Assembly: GCA_037783545.1 (NCBI GenBank)
Contig: JBBELK010000450.1
Coordinates: 496,001-560,000, forward strand
Direction of reading: 5' to 3'
From: Henricia sp. BOLD:AAB3569
Taxonomy: Eukaryota > Echinodermata > Asteroidea > Spinulosida > Echinasteridae
DNA length: 64,000 nucleotides
Positions 34,398-46,896 of this stretch are shown here, piece after piece (positions within the stretch are counted from its first letter, which is position 1; each line of letters opens with the position of its first letter). A program made the translations under genes and the position numbers. The notes under the pieces are model-generated. The model had not been told where the DNA came from, did not search any database, and was given only the letters and a program-made list of their open reading frames with translations.

Positions 34398-35737
34398 AGG
34401 CCAGTTTCAAACGCCGTGCTTGTGCCGTGTCGAATTAAATTAAACTTGATTTTTTTAAATTCGACACGGCACACGCACGACGTTTGAAACCATTTGACTC
34501 AGCAAATCGAATTCGGCAAGGCAGAAGAATTTAGCTTTGACAGGGTCTGCTGTGCTAAGAACTCAATTTAGTGCGGCACAAGCACGGCTCGGCTTCAAAC
34601 GTCGTGCTTCTGCCGTGTCTAATTTAATTCCAGTTCGAAGTTGGGCCGCAATTGTGTTTAACAATAAGGAATGAGCATGCTCACAGCTCGTATGCGAGCA
34701 AAGAATTAACCAACAAACGAGTCAGACTCCCAAATTTTCCGCATCACGGAGAACACGGACGGAAAAACGGAATTTGATTAAGAACACGGAATCCGGAAAA
34801 TAAAACGGAAGTGAACAAAACAATCAGAATAAAACGGAAATCACATGTTTTCTTCCAAAATAGTCTAAATTAAATAATTGGGAACTCTTCCCAGCAGAAT
34901 ATAATCAATCTGATTGCAAGAAACAACTGTTCAAAATTATTACCAAAAACGTTTTCCTGCAGCAGGGCCTCGGCCTAGCCTCCTGGGCATGTTGGCCGCT
35001 AGCGCTAGGTGCATTTTACACATGATGATCATGGTGTTGGTCGCTACTCCGTTGCTAGTGTTCAATGTTGCAACTCGTGGGAGCGGGTTACCAGTGATAT
35101 TTGTGCCAACAAACATGATCAATTGATCAGAGACACAGCGACCATGTTTACGAAAAAAATATAATTTCGGTCACGGGCTTTGGACTATTTTTAACTCGCT
35201 TGTTTACAGCTACATGTAGTTCCTTATTCATACATACAGATACATAAATATAACAAAGTCGCAAATTTGAGTCTGTATTTAAGCCGCATGGTGTTTTTTC
35301 CTTCAAATTCTTGAAATGCACTAGAATTAAGAAAGCCGAAGCCCAATCCTGTAATTTCGAAAATGCCCAATAGATTGATACAATCGTCAGCTCCCAAACA
35401 GTCCGTGGTATCCTGCAATGTGTAACGCATGGCCTGAGAACCCACCAAATTTTGTGTTTCCTTTAGATTGGTTCTCGATCCTATCGCTTATTCATATTGC
35501 GATATTCATTCGTTCTGTGGACAAAGTGTGTGGAATATGTGGATGGGAACCAATCTATGCTGAATCGTGCATGTGCACGACGCGTGTTCTGTGACTGCGA
35601 TCACTTCATGTGAGCTGTCACGCTGGAGAAATGTCAAAAAGGTGGAAGGCTTTGCCGTCCAGAAAACTGAAAAACGAAACTCTACCGCCAAATCTCCGAG
35701 TTCGCCGGTTTCCCTAAGTCTAGTTTCAGATGGCATC

Positions 35738-38489
35738 CCAGGGGTTTCCCTTAACTTATTTTTTCACTCGCCGGCCGGACTAGTAAACCAACATTTTAGG
35801 TAGTCCGCAAGCTGTTTTACTAGCCCGCATGTTTTTACCCATTTTTTTCTAAATTTCTTCATTTTGTACCAACATCTATCGAGTGTGGAATTTTGCAAAG
35901 AAAAGGCTTTGGTTTTATTTTCAGCGGTACAGAACGACTTATCAAAGCATCAGTAGGTGCACATTTGATGAGGAAAAAAAAAAATTGAAAAACAAAATTT
36001 GAAGATTTTACTATAGAAACAAACGGAAACAACATGTAGCAGGAATAACTTTACTAGGAAAAACTCTGTTCTTATGTGTTTTGTAAAGGTCTGGTAATTG
36101 CCAAGTATACTTTTCCATTTCTTTTTCATCTATTACTTTTAAAAGCTTCTAATCGTTCCGAAAATTCCGTTTACGAACACCCCGTGCTGGCCGTGCGCAC
36201 GTGGTTAGCATCGTGGTTAATGTGCATGTATATGTGTACACATGTGTAAACAAACCGGATGAATGTCCGGACATGCATGTACCAACTGCATGTACATGTA
36301 TCGATACACGATACATGTGCCATTGTTTCTTCCCCATGCATTACGGCCGTACACATATACGTCCGTGGTACGGTACACATGCGATGCATTCCAAACACAG
36401 AAACGTTGGCCCAACGTCCGCCACTGGTTTCAGTGCTTTTGTGCACGCGTCTATGGAAAACCTGGTACCTGTTGTTGGCCAACGTTGAGGTTCTCCCCAC
36501 GTACCCGGTACGAACGTGCGTATCGGCCCGACCAAAAACAGCTCTCGATACGGTACAGACGGCCCGGTCCCCCGGTGCTGGTCCACCGGGCGCTGGAACG
36601 TGCCTAGTCTGGTTTCCGGACAAAAGATTCCCGGCTTTAGTTGGGCGGTAACCAGTCCAACTCATGCCGATCACCATTTTGTTAACTTGAACGTCATTGG
36701 CCAGAATTTACTAGCAACAACAGGTCATATTATTTTTATCAGCCAATCAGCATGCGTTTTACAACACGAGTTGGCCTCTTACTCTGATCGGGAAATCCCC
36801 TGCACGTGAAATCCCCTGCACGTGCACGGGGTTTGGTTGAAACCCGGAGGTCGGTTCGGAGATAACGGAGTAACCCAGAGGTGACCCGGGTAGAATTGTT
36901 TGTTACCGTGTAGTACATGCTACAACCTACCTCCGGCTTGTTATTTTAATACCACGTAGCTCCGGAGCCACCGTCAACGCACCAACTACACGTTAGCAAA
37001 AACATCTACCTCCGGGTACCTCCGACTTTTATACATTTCCTTCATGACATACATGTAGCTGGGTTGTCGATCGTAATTTTTGTGATCGTTTTTTCGTGCA
37101 TCGCAGCGACCGTGTTTTGCTTGATCGTCATTTTTATGGAAATATTCGACGATCCTCGGCGCCGGAGAAATAGGTGCCACACGAGACTGTTTTATACGGA
37201 CGTACGTCAGGCCTCAAATTTCGCAGTTTTTAGGGCAAGGCCACTTTGGCCTTGCATGAAGGCAAATTAGAAAGGGCACCGAGGCCACAAGGCGGGGCAC
37301 TAAGGCCAACTTTAGTTTTGAAAAAGGGCGACAAGGCAAAAAAAAACAATGAAAACAAATGTTTGTTTGGAGTCGAGTAGGTCTGGTGGCAAAGTTTATA
37401 CACAAATGAATTGGGGCCGAGTTGGTCTGGGGCCGAGTTTGTACACAAAGCAATTGGGGCCGAGTTGGTCTGGGGCCGAGTTTGTACACAAAGCAATTGG
37501 GGCCGAGTTGGTCTGGGGCCGAGTTTGTACACAGGGCAATTGGGGCCGAGTTGGTCTGGGGCCGAGTTTGTACACAAGGCAATTGGGGCCGAGTTTGTTT
37601 GGACAAAACGTTTTCGCCACGCACGCCACGCCGGTAAAACTGGGCGCTATACCCAGTACATGTACATGTACCTGACGAATACCAGTGAAAGCATGATGCA
37701 AATGCCGGCTCATGTACTTTTTTCCTTCCATGCGCTGGTGTACCCACCATAGACGATGTATGAGCTGTGTGGCTTATCAGTGCAGTGCAGTACATGTATA
37801 CTGTACACGTGTACCGTACATGCGCTATGCATTCACGACCGACTGCGTGCCATGCATAGTCGAGTCACATGGCGCGCGCTGTGCTCTCGCTTGTTGATAT
37901 GATGTTCGTTCAGTTTCCAGGAATTTTGGAAGAGTTTATACCCGTGGCCGTACGCGTACCGCGGTACACTTCGAGTGTCGTTTATCGCCCATTTTATCTT
38001 GATACAAAAAAGGGGCACGACGGCCATCGGCGAAAAAAAAGGCAGGGCATTTTTGGCCGTGAAAGGGCCAAATTTTTGAGGGGCATCAAGGTCAGTAAGA
38101 GGGGCATCGGCGGCCATGGCCGTCGTGGCCGCCGTGAAATTTGAGCCCTGGTACGTACGATCGCGTTGCAACGTTGGCGATGGCATGAACACATTTTTAA
38201 TGCTGAAATTGCGTGCGCGATCGCGAGCGGCCTTGTGTTGTGGAAATCGGTGGCAAATGCGCCGGACTAGAGGCCCCAAAATGATATGGATATCAACAGG
38301 AGAAATTTCTAAATTAAATACACATGGGGACTGAAGTTGTGTTAAATCCATCGTACATGCCTTTCTGAAATATGGACCTTTCAACCTTTTTAACTCGCCC
38401 GCCGGACTACAAAGAGAAGGGTTTTGACTCGCCCGCCGCTGTTTTCACTCGCATTTGGCGAGCGGGCGACCGCTAAGGTCGAACCCTGC
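35738..38489 (+). mobile_element. 2.75-kb element with CACTCGCC subterminal repeats, copy 1
   Basis: It begins CAGGGGTTTCCCTTAAC and ends CCTTAGCGGTC-type sequence inverted (GACCGCTAAGGTCGAACCCT), with GCATCC directly on both outer sides. CACTCGCC/GGCGAGTG and CCGGACTA motifs cluster near both ends. Copy 2 is inverted at 41138-42392 and lacks the middle. The centre contains the 43-bp minisatellite and a short hydrophobic frame (37064-37270) of unknown meaning. hAT-like ends are possible but not proven. Confidence 0.8.
37411..37600 (+). repeat. 43-bp minisatellite, 4.5 copies
   Basis: TTGGGGCCGAG starts at 37411, 37454, 37497, 37540 and 37583, exactly 43 bp apart. Within the unit GGGGCCGAGTTGGTCT and GGGGCCGAGTTTGTAC are themselves half-repeats. 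It lies only in copy 1 of the host element. Confidence 0.92.
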
Positions 38490-39162
38490 ATCCTATTCTG
38501 CAAATATTGTTCCCACAGCTTAGAATTTCGTCGCAAAAACACCGTAGGCGATTATCTAGCCAGCAAAAAGTAGCAGACATGTTTTTTTTGTAGTTTTAAA
38601 TAACACCGTTGTTTTCACGGAATTTGGCCAAAATTAACACCGGCAAAAAACGGAATTTGAAATTTAAAAAACGGAATCTGGCAAAAAACAAGTGCATCAA
38701 AATAATAAATATGGCAACCTACAATGGACAAAATAGAAAATGCACGTGCACAATATCCATGACGTGCATGCGACTCATCCGCAATTAAGTTTGACGTTTG
38801 AAACTACCGTCGCGCCAAATTAATTTATTTGACACGACATACATGTAAGCGCGACGTTTGAAACAGGCCTCACTGATCAGAGCACCTGCGTGTGGGCTTT
38901 TTACTATCGTTTGCTATTGGTACATTTGTATTTGATTATCTTATTTCACTCGTTCTGCAGTTTCTTGAAGTTATCATCAGCAGTGTGGCTTTTACCAATA
39001 CCATTGTTCCTGAAGTCCATGGCCGCAGCTTGACAAGAATTGATCTAATTAGAATAAGAAACCTGTTGCTATAGTGAGGCAAGCCTGTTGCCATGGTTTC
39101 ACACAGCCTACATGTTGATCATTGGTCCCAAATATGGTCGGTTGTTATGAACGTGTCTATTG

Positions 39163-39183
39163 CCTTTTTTTTTTTTTTTTTTT
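39163..39183. repeat. poly(T) run
   Basis: About 20 T. It could be the poly(A) tail of the minus-strand SINE at 39300-39583, though about 110 bp of other sequence lies between. Confidence 0.8.
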
Positions 39184-39299
39184 ACAATAGTTTAATTTTA
39201 CGGAGTAGCTACGGTACATGTATACGGTAGTTACAGCATTATGTATATTTACACAAGTGTGCAGTTATAAGGCACACAGTATCTAACACGACTGTCGTT

Positions 39300-39583
39300 C
39301 AAAGGTGCCATAGCCACTATTGTCACTGCCCTTATGGAATTACCAGAATCATCTCGCTTCAACTACATGTAGGTGGCTGCCTGGCTAGTTGCGCACAACC
39401 CTATCAGCACTTGGATTGTAGCATTCCCCTGGCAGTTCCCCAAATATATCGCTTGGGTATACAAGGCAATTGGGAAAAAAGTGTCTTGCCCACGGACACA
39501 AACACGTTGGCACAAGTGGGGCTCAAACCCATAACCCCTTGATCATGAGCACGGCTGTATAACCACTAGATCACACATGCTCC
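39300..39583 (-). mobile_element. tRNA-derived SINE of a second family
   Basis: On the minus strand, A box TGTGATCTAGTGG and B box GGGTTTGAGCCCC form a tRNA-like head, followed by GTGGGCAAGACACTTT. The head and body differ from the SINE at 20474. The 3' end is uncertain. Confidence 0.7.
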
Positions 39584-40410
39584 CCAAACCAGATGCGCTA
39601 CCCAGGTGTGCATGCGTAATATGCCCTTTATGTTGATGACGAAACTTTTAAAAGCTCTTGGTAAAGCGTATGCAGTAACCAATCACATGGTGCATGTACC
39701 GGTAACACTGATTTCTGTTAATGATTCAACTTACTGAAAAGTAACTTTAAAAAAGGTATGAACGTTAAATTTTGTTGAGTAGTGTACACAGGCTTTATAG
39801 CTCAGGCACAGTTTTTGTGAAAGTCGGTCACCAATAACGATAATAATGATAATAATGACCCTTTATGTAACGCAATATATCCACCCTCATAGGTGCTCAA
39901 GACGCTGAAATATGAATTACGGTACGTACTATACCAGGGGGAAAAATTACATAATAGGCCCAAAAAAAAAAAAATACATGTTTTACTTTAGCGTAGGTTG
40001 AAGTCTCCCAAAATGATGCGGTAACGTGGCTGGTTTTTTTCCCCTTTTATTTTCTTTGGTGAGCTGATTTCAAGCAGACGGTGCGTGTCTACAAGTAAAA
40101 AAAACATCTGATGCGCAGGGTTTAAAGTGTCGTGTGCGCTGACGATGTACATGTATATATATTTTTTTGCTGTTTTGGGGAAAAGAACTTTGACACGCAG
40201 GGTAGAAAGTGACGCGCGCTAATGCTAAACATATTTTTTTGGGTTTTTTGTTTTTGTTTTTTGGGGGTTTATTTTGGCCTTAAATGCTTTGTGCAGGAGG
40301 TGAGTTTTGAGACATGAATTTTAAACTCGGTCTTTGATGTCATTGCAAGGTCACTTCATCGTCCACACAATTGCCTATTGTTGGTTGGTTCATTCATTCC
40401 AATCTATAAT

Positions 40411-40792
40411 GTATTTTATATAAGGCCCAAGTAGATCCTTGTGATCTGATTGGACGATATAGCAGGTCATGTGTCGTTCAATATTTAATCCATTTAATGC
40501 TATGTCACTATTTGTGCAATTTTGTTCCATTTGGCGTGCAATTTTGTTCCATACGTTTTTTCCATTGCACGGTGCGCTGGTGCGCCCACTGTATTAATCC
40601 AGCGCATATGTGTATAGCTATGTGCGTGTCGAATGTATGACGCGAGCGCGACTCCGGCCCTGACACAAATGTTTCACAACTCGCATGCACAAGCGACATG
40701 GCGGACGATGAAATAAACTCGAAGGGTAAGCCTGAATAATAATTTGTAAAAAAAAGTAGGATGACAAGGATCTACTTGGCCGTCATATAAAA
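40411..40792. mobile_element. 382-bp inverted-repeat element containing an exon-like segment
   Basis: TTTTATATAAGGCCCAAGTA...GATCCTTGT at 40414 mirrors ACAAGGATCTACTTGGCCGT...ATATAAAA at 40764. The GC-rich interior includes an ATG with a splice donor at 40698-40725. A separate 80-bp hairpin follows at 40833-40915 (GCAATGGGAGG / CCTCCCATTGC). Confidence 0.75.
40698..40725 (+). CDS. possible captured first exon (MADDEINSK...)
   Basis: GCGACATGGCGG opens a 9-codon frame (MADDEINSK) ending at a 5' splice site GAAGG|GTAAGC (40725/40726). The upstream 130 bp are GC- and CpG-rich like a promoter. The frame is too short to identify. It lies between the inverted termini of the host element, so it may be promoter or exon capture, or chance. 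Confidence 0.3.
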
Positions 40793-41137
40793 CAAATATT
40801 GAATGTTTTAATTCGTGCAATGGGAGGAATATTTTCATTCGGTAAAAGATGGAATGTGTTCCATTCAACTGTTGAATGAAACATTCCATCTTTCACCTCC
40901 CATTGCACTCATAAACATTCATTATTTGTATGCCTTGTGACAAGCATCGCTCTTCACAAGCAGTTCAATGTCAACTACATGTAGTAGTACATGTTAACAC
41001 TGCAAGCATAAAACTTTAAACAAGGCCTTTTGTCCTTGCTGCTGTTTATGAAAGCCAAGGTACAATGTACATGTACATGTAGTGCACAAAGTGCATCCAA
41101 CCTGGAAACAGGTACAGCTACTCAACTGGTATAAATG

Positions 41138-42392
41138 CAGGGTTCGACCTTAGCAGTCGCCCGCTCGCCAAATGCGAGTGAAAACAGCGGCGGGCGAGTC
41201 AAAACCCTTCTCTTTGTAGTCCGGCGGGCGAGTTAAAAAGGTTGAAAGGTCCATATTTCAGAAAGGCATGTACGGTGGATTTAACACAAAACGTCAGTCC
41301 CCATGTGTATTTAATTTAGGAATTTCTCCTGTTGATATCCATAATTTTGGGGCCTCTAGTCCGGCGCATTTGTCACCGATTTTCACAAGGCTGCTCGCGA
41401 GTCCGTGATTTGTTACTCAGAAGTCGGCTTGGTATTTTTCACCGGACGAATAGCCTTTCGTTTCGACCGCGTGCGCACGTACCGTCCGTGACCATACACA
41501 ACATGTACATCGAGATCACTGACGAACATTCGACAGCTGCGTAAAAAACAAATTGTGCGCACGCATGGTTTGCGCAGAAAAATTAGTGCATGAACGAACA
41601 CATGGTTGTGTTCCACGTACGTTCCAACGTTGGCCAACAACAGGTACCAGGCTTTCCATAGACGCGTGCACAAAAGCACTGAAACCAGTGGCGAACGTTG
41701 GCAACGTTCGTGTGTTTGGAACGCAACCCATGTACGTACGACCATAATGCATGGGGAAGGAACAATGGCACATGTATCGATACATGTACATGCAGTGGGT
41801 ACATGTACATGCATGTCCGGACATTCATCCGGTTTGTTTACACATGTGTACACATGCACATTAACCATGATGCTAACCACGTGCGCACGGCCAGCACAGG
41901 GTGTTCGTAAACGGAATTTACGGAACGATTAGAAGCTTTTAAAAGTAATAGGTGAAAAAGAAATGGAAAACTACTTCGTTTATTTTTACATTTGGAAAGA
42001 ATTTAATACTTGGCAATTACCAGACCTTTAAAAAACACATGAGAACAGAGTTTTTCCTATTAAAGTTATTCCTGCTACATGTTGTTTCTGTTTGTTTCTA
42101 TAGTAAAATCTTCAAGTTTTTTTTTTCACTATTATTTTTTCCCTCATCAAATGTGCACCTACTGATGCTTTGATAAGTCATTCTGTACCGCTGAAAATAA
42201 AACCAAAGCCTTTTCTTTGCAAAATTCCACACTCGATAGATGTTGGTACAGTACAAAATAAAGAAATTTAGAAATAAATGGGTAAAAACATGCGGGCTAG
42301 TGAAACGGCTTGCGGACTACCTACCGGTAAAATAATGGTTTACTAGTCCGGCGGGCGAGTGAAAAAATACCGTAAGTTAATGGAAACCCTTG
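41138..42392 (-). mobile_element. element with CACTCGCC subterminal repeats, copy 2 (inverted, deleted)
   Basis: Read on the minus strand it matches both ends of 35738-38489 (CCGGACTAGTAAACCA; GGACATTCATCCGG; GGCGAGCGGGCGAC) but lacks about 1.5 kb of the middle, including the minisatellite. AAATGC flanks it directly on both sides, showing an independent insertion. Confidence 0.82.
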
Positions 42393-42592
42393 AAATGCAT
42401 ACTGGAAATGTCCTTAATGTAATTAGATCAATCAAATTAAATTGGGTTTGCTCCAGTTGTACATGTGTACATATTTTTACAGTGTGTACTCGACTTGCAC
42501 AATACTAGATATTGCATTTGTTACTTTGCTCAGTTACACATCCACGCAACGGTATAGAGAGAAAAATGTTCGTTGGGAAAACCTGAGGAGTA

Positions 42593-42775
42593 AAGTAAAC
42601 TCTCGTTATAACACCCCCTGATATAAAGATCTTCTTGACATAAAGCTCCTTTTTCTAAGTCCTGGCCATTATTCTCTGCATTGTGTACCGGGGTATGCAC
42701 TGTTTATAGCGCTCTCTGGATATAAAGCTCAAATTATTTCGGTCCCTTGAAGAGCGCTATGATGAGAGTTTACTG
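42593..42775. mobile_element. 183-bp MITE with AGTAAACTCTCGTTATAAC termini, copy 2
   Basis: The inverted termini match the copy at 8480-8666, with TA on both flanks (42591-42592 and 42776-42777). Interior GGATATAAAGCTC and CTCTTGAAGAGCGCTAT-like segments are shared. Confidence 0.9.
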
Positions 42776-42811
42776 TATACCACTTTGCCTCATACATGTA
42801 CATGTACATGT

Positions 42812-42885
42812 ACCGGTAGCTCAGTTAGCAGAGCGTCTGCCCAGTGTGTCAGATTTTGGGTTCAAATCCCGATAAGGCCCATATG
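42812..42885 (+). pseudogene. tRNA-like sequence (degenerate or SINE head)
   Basis: GGTAGCTCAGTTAGCAGAGC matches the A box and pairs as a D-arm (GCTC/GAGC). TTGGGTTCAAATCCCGA matches the B box and a T-arm. The acceptor stem does not pair (GTACCGG against TAAGGCC) and the anticodon stem is imperfect, so this is not a functional tRNA. A run of T at 42890 could end Pol III transcription. Confidence 0.7.
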
Positions 42886-43688
42886 GGTTTTTTTTCTCTT
42901 TCATGTTTAATTGTCTCAGCTGTACATTGGGATGTTAAATGTGATGAACTTTGTATTTTTATTTAGTTACATGTATTTTGATAATTTACATACACTGTAA
43001 GTACACTTACAATTTGTAAATTTGATGTTGTGTACATACCGGTATGTGCAAAATTGCCCAGCTGTATTCCATTCGATTTTGGGCAAAATTGAAAATGATC
43101 CGTGTTGTTACATGTACATGTACAATGTATGTACTCGGCTTCAAGAGGCTTGTTATGATGATAGAGTTCTTTCCCCAGCTTATCAATAAATGCTGATATC
43201 CAGTGCTATTTGTTAAGCCAAACTTACTCTGAACAAGCCATGCATTTTATCTTTTTATGAGTTGAATTCTGTTAAACCATATTGTTTCGCGACTTACCAA
43301 TAAAATGTTGCGCAAGTGGGCTTACGCAACTGCGTAAGTTTCGTGAAATCGGCTGCTGCTCTGGGAAAAAGTACCAGTAGCATAAATCGCGCAGGCTACA
43401 AATGTAGGTCAAATTTTTGCGACCATAAGAAGAAATCTGTGGTAGATCCACGCTCATTAAAATACAAAAACACAAATGAAATTTCAGGCGAAACACGGAT
43501 TGGCCGCAGATTTCTTCTTATGGTCGCAAAAACTTTCCAGAGTGGGTCAATTTGTGAGTTCAGACATTTGGGAGTTCAGACATGAGCATTGCTCGACATT
43601 ATTACAAAAGATTGATAATGTTGCTTAATGCTACAGACCTCAGTTTCTTTTTAAAAATTTATTTCCCGCCATTTTTTTTTCTTGACAG

Positions 43689-43737
43689 TTGCCGCAGCTG
43701 AAGATTGCTGTTTGAACTATACTGTACATGAAGCCAG
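43689..43737 (+). other. exon-like segment U1
   Basis: Poly-T tract and CTTGACAG acceptor, 49 nt beginning TTGCCGCAGCTGAAG, donor GTAAGG. It contains in-frame stops in at least one frame (TTTGAAC), so if it is an exon it is probably untranslated. Confidence 0.45.
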
Positions 43738-44262
43738 GTAAGGTTTGAGATTCTTGCACATTGCTTTGGTAATATTGCTTTGGCTTGTTATGATGATAGA
43801 GTTCTTTCCCCAGCTTATCAATATATGCTGATATCCAGTGCTACTTGTTAAGCCAAACTTACTCTGAACAAGCCATGCATTTTATCTTTTTATGAGATTG
43901 TTGAATTCTGTTAAACAGTGACCTGCTCTGTAAAAAAGTACCGGTAGCATAAGTCGCGCAGGCTACAAATGTAGGTCAAATTTTTGCGACGATAAGAAGA
44001 AATCTGTGGTACTGTAGATACACGCTCATTAAAATACAAAAACACAAAGGAAATTCCAGACGAAACACGTATTTGCCGCAGATTTCTTTTTATGGTCGGG
44101 AAAAACTTTCCAGAGTGGGTCAATTTGGGAGTTCAGACATTTGGGAGTTCAGACATTTAAGCATTGCTCCACATTATTACAAAAGATTGATAATGTTGCT
44201 TAATGCTACAGACCTCTGTTTCTTTTTAAAAATATATTTCCGCAATTTTCTTTTCTTGACAG

Positions 44263-44312
44263 TTGCCGAGCTGAAGATTGCTGTTTGAACTACATGTATA
44301 CTGTACATGAAG
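44263..44312 (+). other. exon-like segment U2
   Basis: TTTTCTTGACAG acceptor, 50 nt beginning TTGCCGAGCTGAAG, donor GTAAGG. Same module as U1. Confidence 0.45.
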
Positions 44313-46583
44313 GTAAGGTTTGAGATTCATGCACATTGCTTTGGTAATATTGCTTTGGCTTGTTATGATGAAGAGTTCTTTCCCCAGCTTATCAATATAT
44401 GCTGATATCCAGTGCTACTTGTTAAGCCAAACTTACTCTGAACAAGCCATGCATTTTATCTTTTTATGAGATAATTGAATTCTGTTAAACATATGTGACC
44501 TGCTCTGGAAAAAAGTACCAGTAGTATACCTGATAAGTCGCGCAGGGTACAAATGTAGGTTGAATTTTTGCGACCATAAGAAGAAATCTGTGGTGGATCC
44601 ACGCTCATTAAAATACAAAAACACAAAGGAAAATCCAGACGAAACACGGATTTGCCGCAGATTTCTTCTTGGTCGAAAAACTTTCTAGAGTGGGTCAATT
44701 TGTGAGTTCAGACATTTGGGAGTTCAGACATGCATGTAAGCATTGCTCCACATTATTACAAAAGATTGATAATGTTACTTAATGCTACAGACCTCGGTTT
44801 CTTTTTAGGTGATCGGGCTCAACCCGATCACCTATTGATATCGTACGATTTCTTTTTTTTTTTTTTTTTTTTTTTTCTTCTTTTTCCACTCAAACGTTTC
44901 CAGAGCTTTTCTTCGAAACGGTTCAAGCTATCAACTTGAAACTTGGTAGGAACATCAACCCCAATGTGAAGGTGTGCATACAAGTGTGACGTCACCATGA
45001 CGTCATCGGGTATCAAATTACAACAAAAAAATGACCAAAATATGCATGTTTTAAAATGCTTCCGTCTGGAAAACCACGTGACTCATGATCTTCGTATTTG
45101 GCAGGCTTATATATCAGATCATGGCCAACAATTTTCTTTGTGTGGGCATTTTCATCTGACCCTTCCTTCTGGGGTCAATCTGAGGTCAAAGTTCAACGAA
45201 AACGAAAATCTCAATTTTTGCACTTATCACTGCTTATTGAGCAACAATGCCCATCAAACCAAGCTGAATCTTTAAGTAACTAGGTACAGGCATAGGTCCT
45301 ATGGCAGACTTTCACCAGCGTGTATAATATTATGATGGCATCAAGCGTGACGTCATCGTGACGTCATCAAGTATCAAATTACACCCTCCAAAAAACCAAA
45401 ATATGCATATTTTAAAATGCTTCCGTCTTGAAAACCACGTGACCCAGGATCTTCGTATTTGGCAGGTTTATAGATGACATTCCGTGCTACAATTTTCTTT
45501 GTGTGGGCATTTTCATCTGACCCTTCCTTCTGGGGTCAATTGGAGGTCAAAGTTCAACGAAACTGAGAATCTCAGTTTTTACACTTACCAGCAACAATGC
45601 CTATCAAACCAAGCTGAATCGTTAGTAAATTAGATACAGACATAGGCCCTACGGTAGACTTGATGTCAAGTCTGTAACTAGACCGGTTGTTTCGTAAACG
45701 GCAGCAGCGTAGTCGCGAATGGACTGGAAACAAGTCTAATCGACCTCTAGTTACAGACTTGAGAAACCTGTTTCCGTTTTGTACACGGTCTATGGAGATT
45801 GCTACCAGAATTGGACGTAGAGAGCTGATTGGTCGAAACGCGGGGCTACATTAATATTCATGGTACTCCTTTAAATGGATGTGTTTTTGTGAATTTTGAA
45901 TAGGGTTTTATCTCCATCGTAATAACGCATGCAGCAAGCTTGAAGTGCAATTTTTTTAGGCTACGTACATGTAAGCCTATTCGACTTGATCAGTTTATGC
46001 GAATTTGGGATTATCGATGGTTTTTGTTTAAAATATAATCGCAAACGCTGATGATTGCATGATTGCAGATCGTGGTTTTGGAGAAAGATAGAGCTGACAT
46101 TTTGAACAGTGCTGTCAAGCATGGGCGCCAAAGAATGGGGTTGTCGGCCTCGTTGAAACCGAAGCTAGGGATTTGGAAATCTGTGACATCGTCAGCCACA
46201 CAGTCGTGACACTATTTTTGATATCTGTTGCAACTTGTCTGTTGTGTGAAAATGGTTTGTTGTGTGAAAATGTTGTGTGAAAACTCAAAATAGAAATTTT
46301 GGATTTTTGTCAAAGTCTCATAAGCAAATGGGGCAGTTTTAATGTGCTTTTCAAGCTTTCGGTCAAATATGTCACCTTCTCAACATTTGCCAGTTTTGTA
46401 TGACAAGGACGCATATCTTCGATGGTGAGGAAAGATTTGTTTGCAGGACTTTTTCTAATCTGGAGCGAAGATCTGATTTATCAAGACTAAATATTTCTTG
46501 CAGGATAGCTAGTAAAGTCGTGTTACAAACTAAGCACGCACGCCACTTGTAGGTATTATGCCGACCATTTTAGCCACCAGCAA

Positions 46584-46691
46584 TAGCTAAGATAATCTCA
46601 GCTCTTGTTTTATCATTTTTCATTGGGATGGTCTTTTTAGACCACATCCCAATGAAAAATGATAAAACAAGAGCTGAGATTATCTTAGCTA
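46584..46691. mobile_element. 108-bp hairpin, solo terminus of the MULE-like foldback family
   Basis: Near-perfect palindrome from TAGCTAAGATAATCTCAGCT to its inverse, flanked by the perfect 9-bp duplication CACCAGCAA (46575-46583 and 46692-46700). The termini match those of 16174-19354. The 9-bp duplication is the Mutator-like signature. Confidence 0.9.
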
Positions 46692-46896
46692 CACCAGCAA
46701 CACGTTTTGAAAATCAACTAGTCGAAGAAGAATGTTACAAACAAAAACCAAAATCCAATTTGTAGTAATAAATAAAAAAAACACCGGGCAAAATTACTGA
46801 CCCGCCAGCTCGAGTTTGGAAAGTTGGCAGTGCGCTCGATCTCTTTCAATTTTACATAAAGTGCATCTTAGTCTGTGGTGCGTTAACTGGACTGCA

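Larger units (their letters stand above)
34398..38872. mobile_element. possible outer element with GTTTCAAACG(T/C)CG termini
   Basis: AGGCCAGTTTCAAACGCCGTGC at 34400 is mirrored by GCGCGACGTTTGAAACAGGCCT at 38872. Extra copies of CAAACGTCGTGC and its inverse occur at 34410-34625. If real, the span was enlarged by the 2.75-kb insertion at 35738-38489. The repeated termini might instead be separate short elements. Confidence 0.45.

Noticed and set aside
35620-35736. MSKRWKALPSRK open frame
   Set aside because: 28 codons ending in a stop with no donor; also inside a suspected element.
36171-36677. 168-codon minus-strand frame and overlapping frames
   Set aside because: They overlap on both strands in palindrome-rich element DNA with no family motif; copy 2 does not keep the frame.
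37214-37795. 193-codon minus-strand open frame
   Set aside because: It is mostly the translated 43-bp minisatellite.
42812-42885. Functional tRNA gene
   Set aside because: A and B boxes are good, but the acceptor stem does not pair and the anticodon stem is imperfect.
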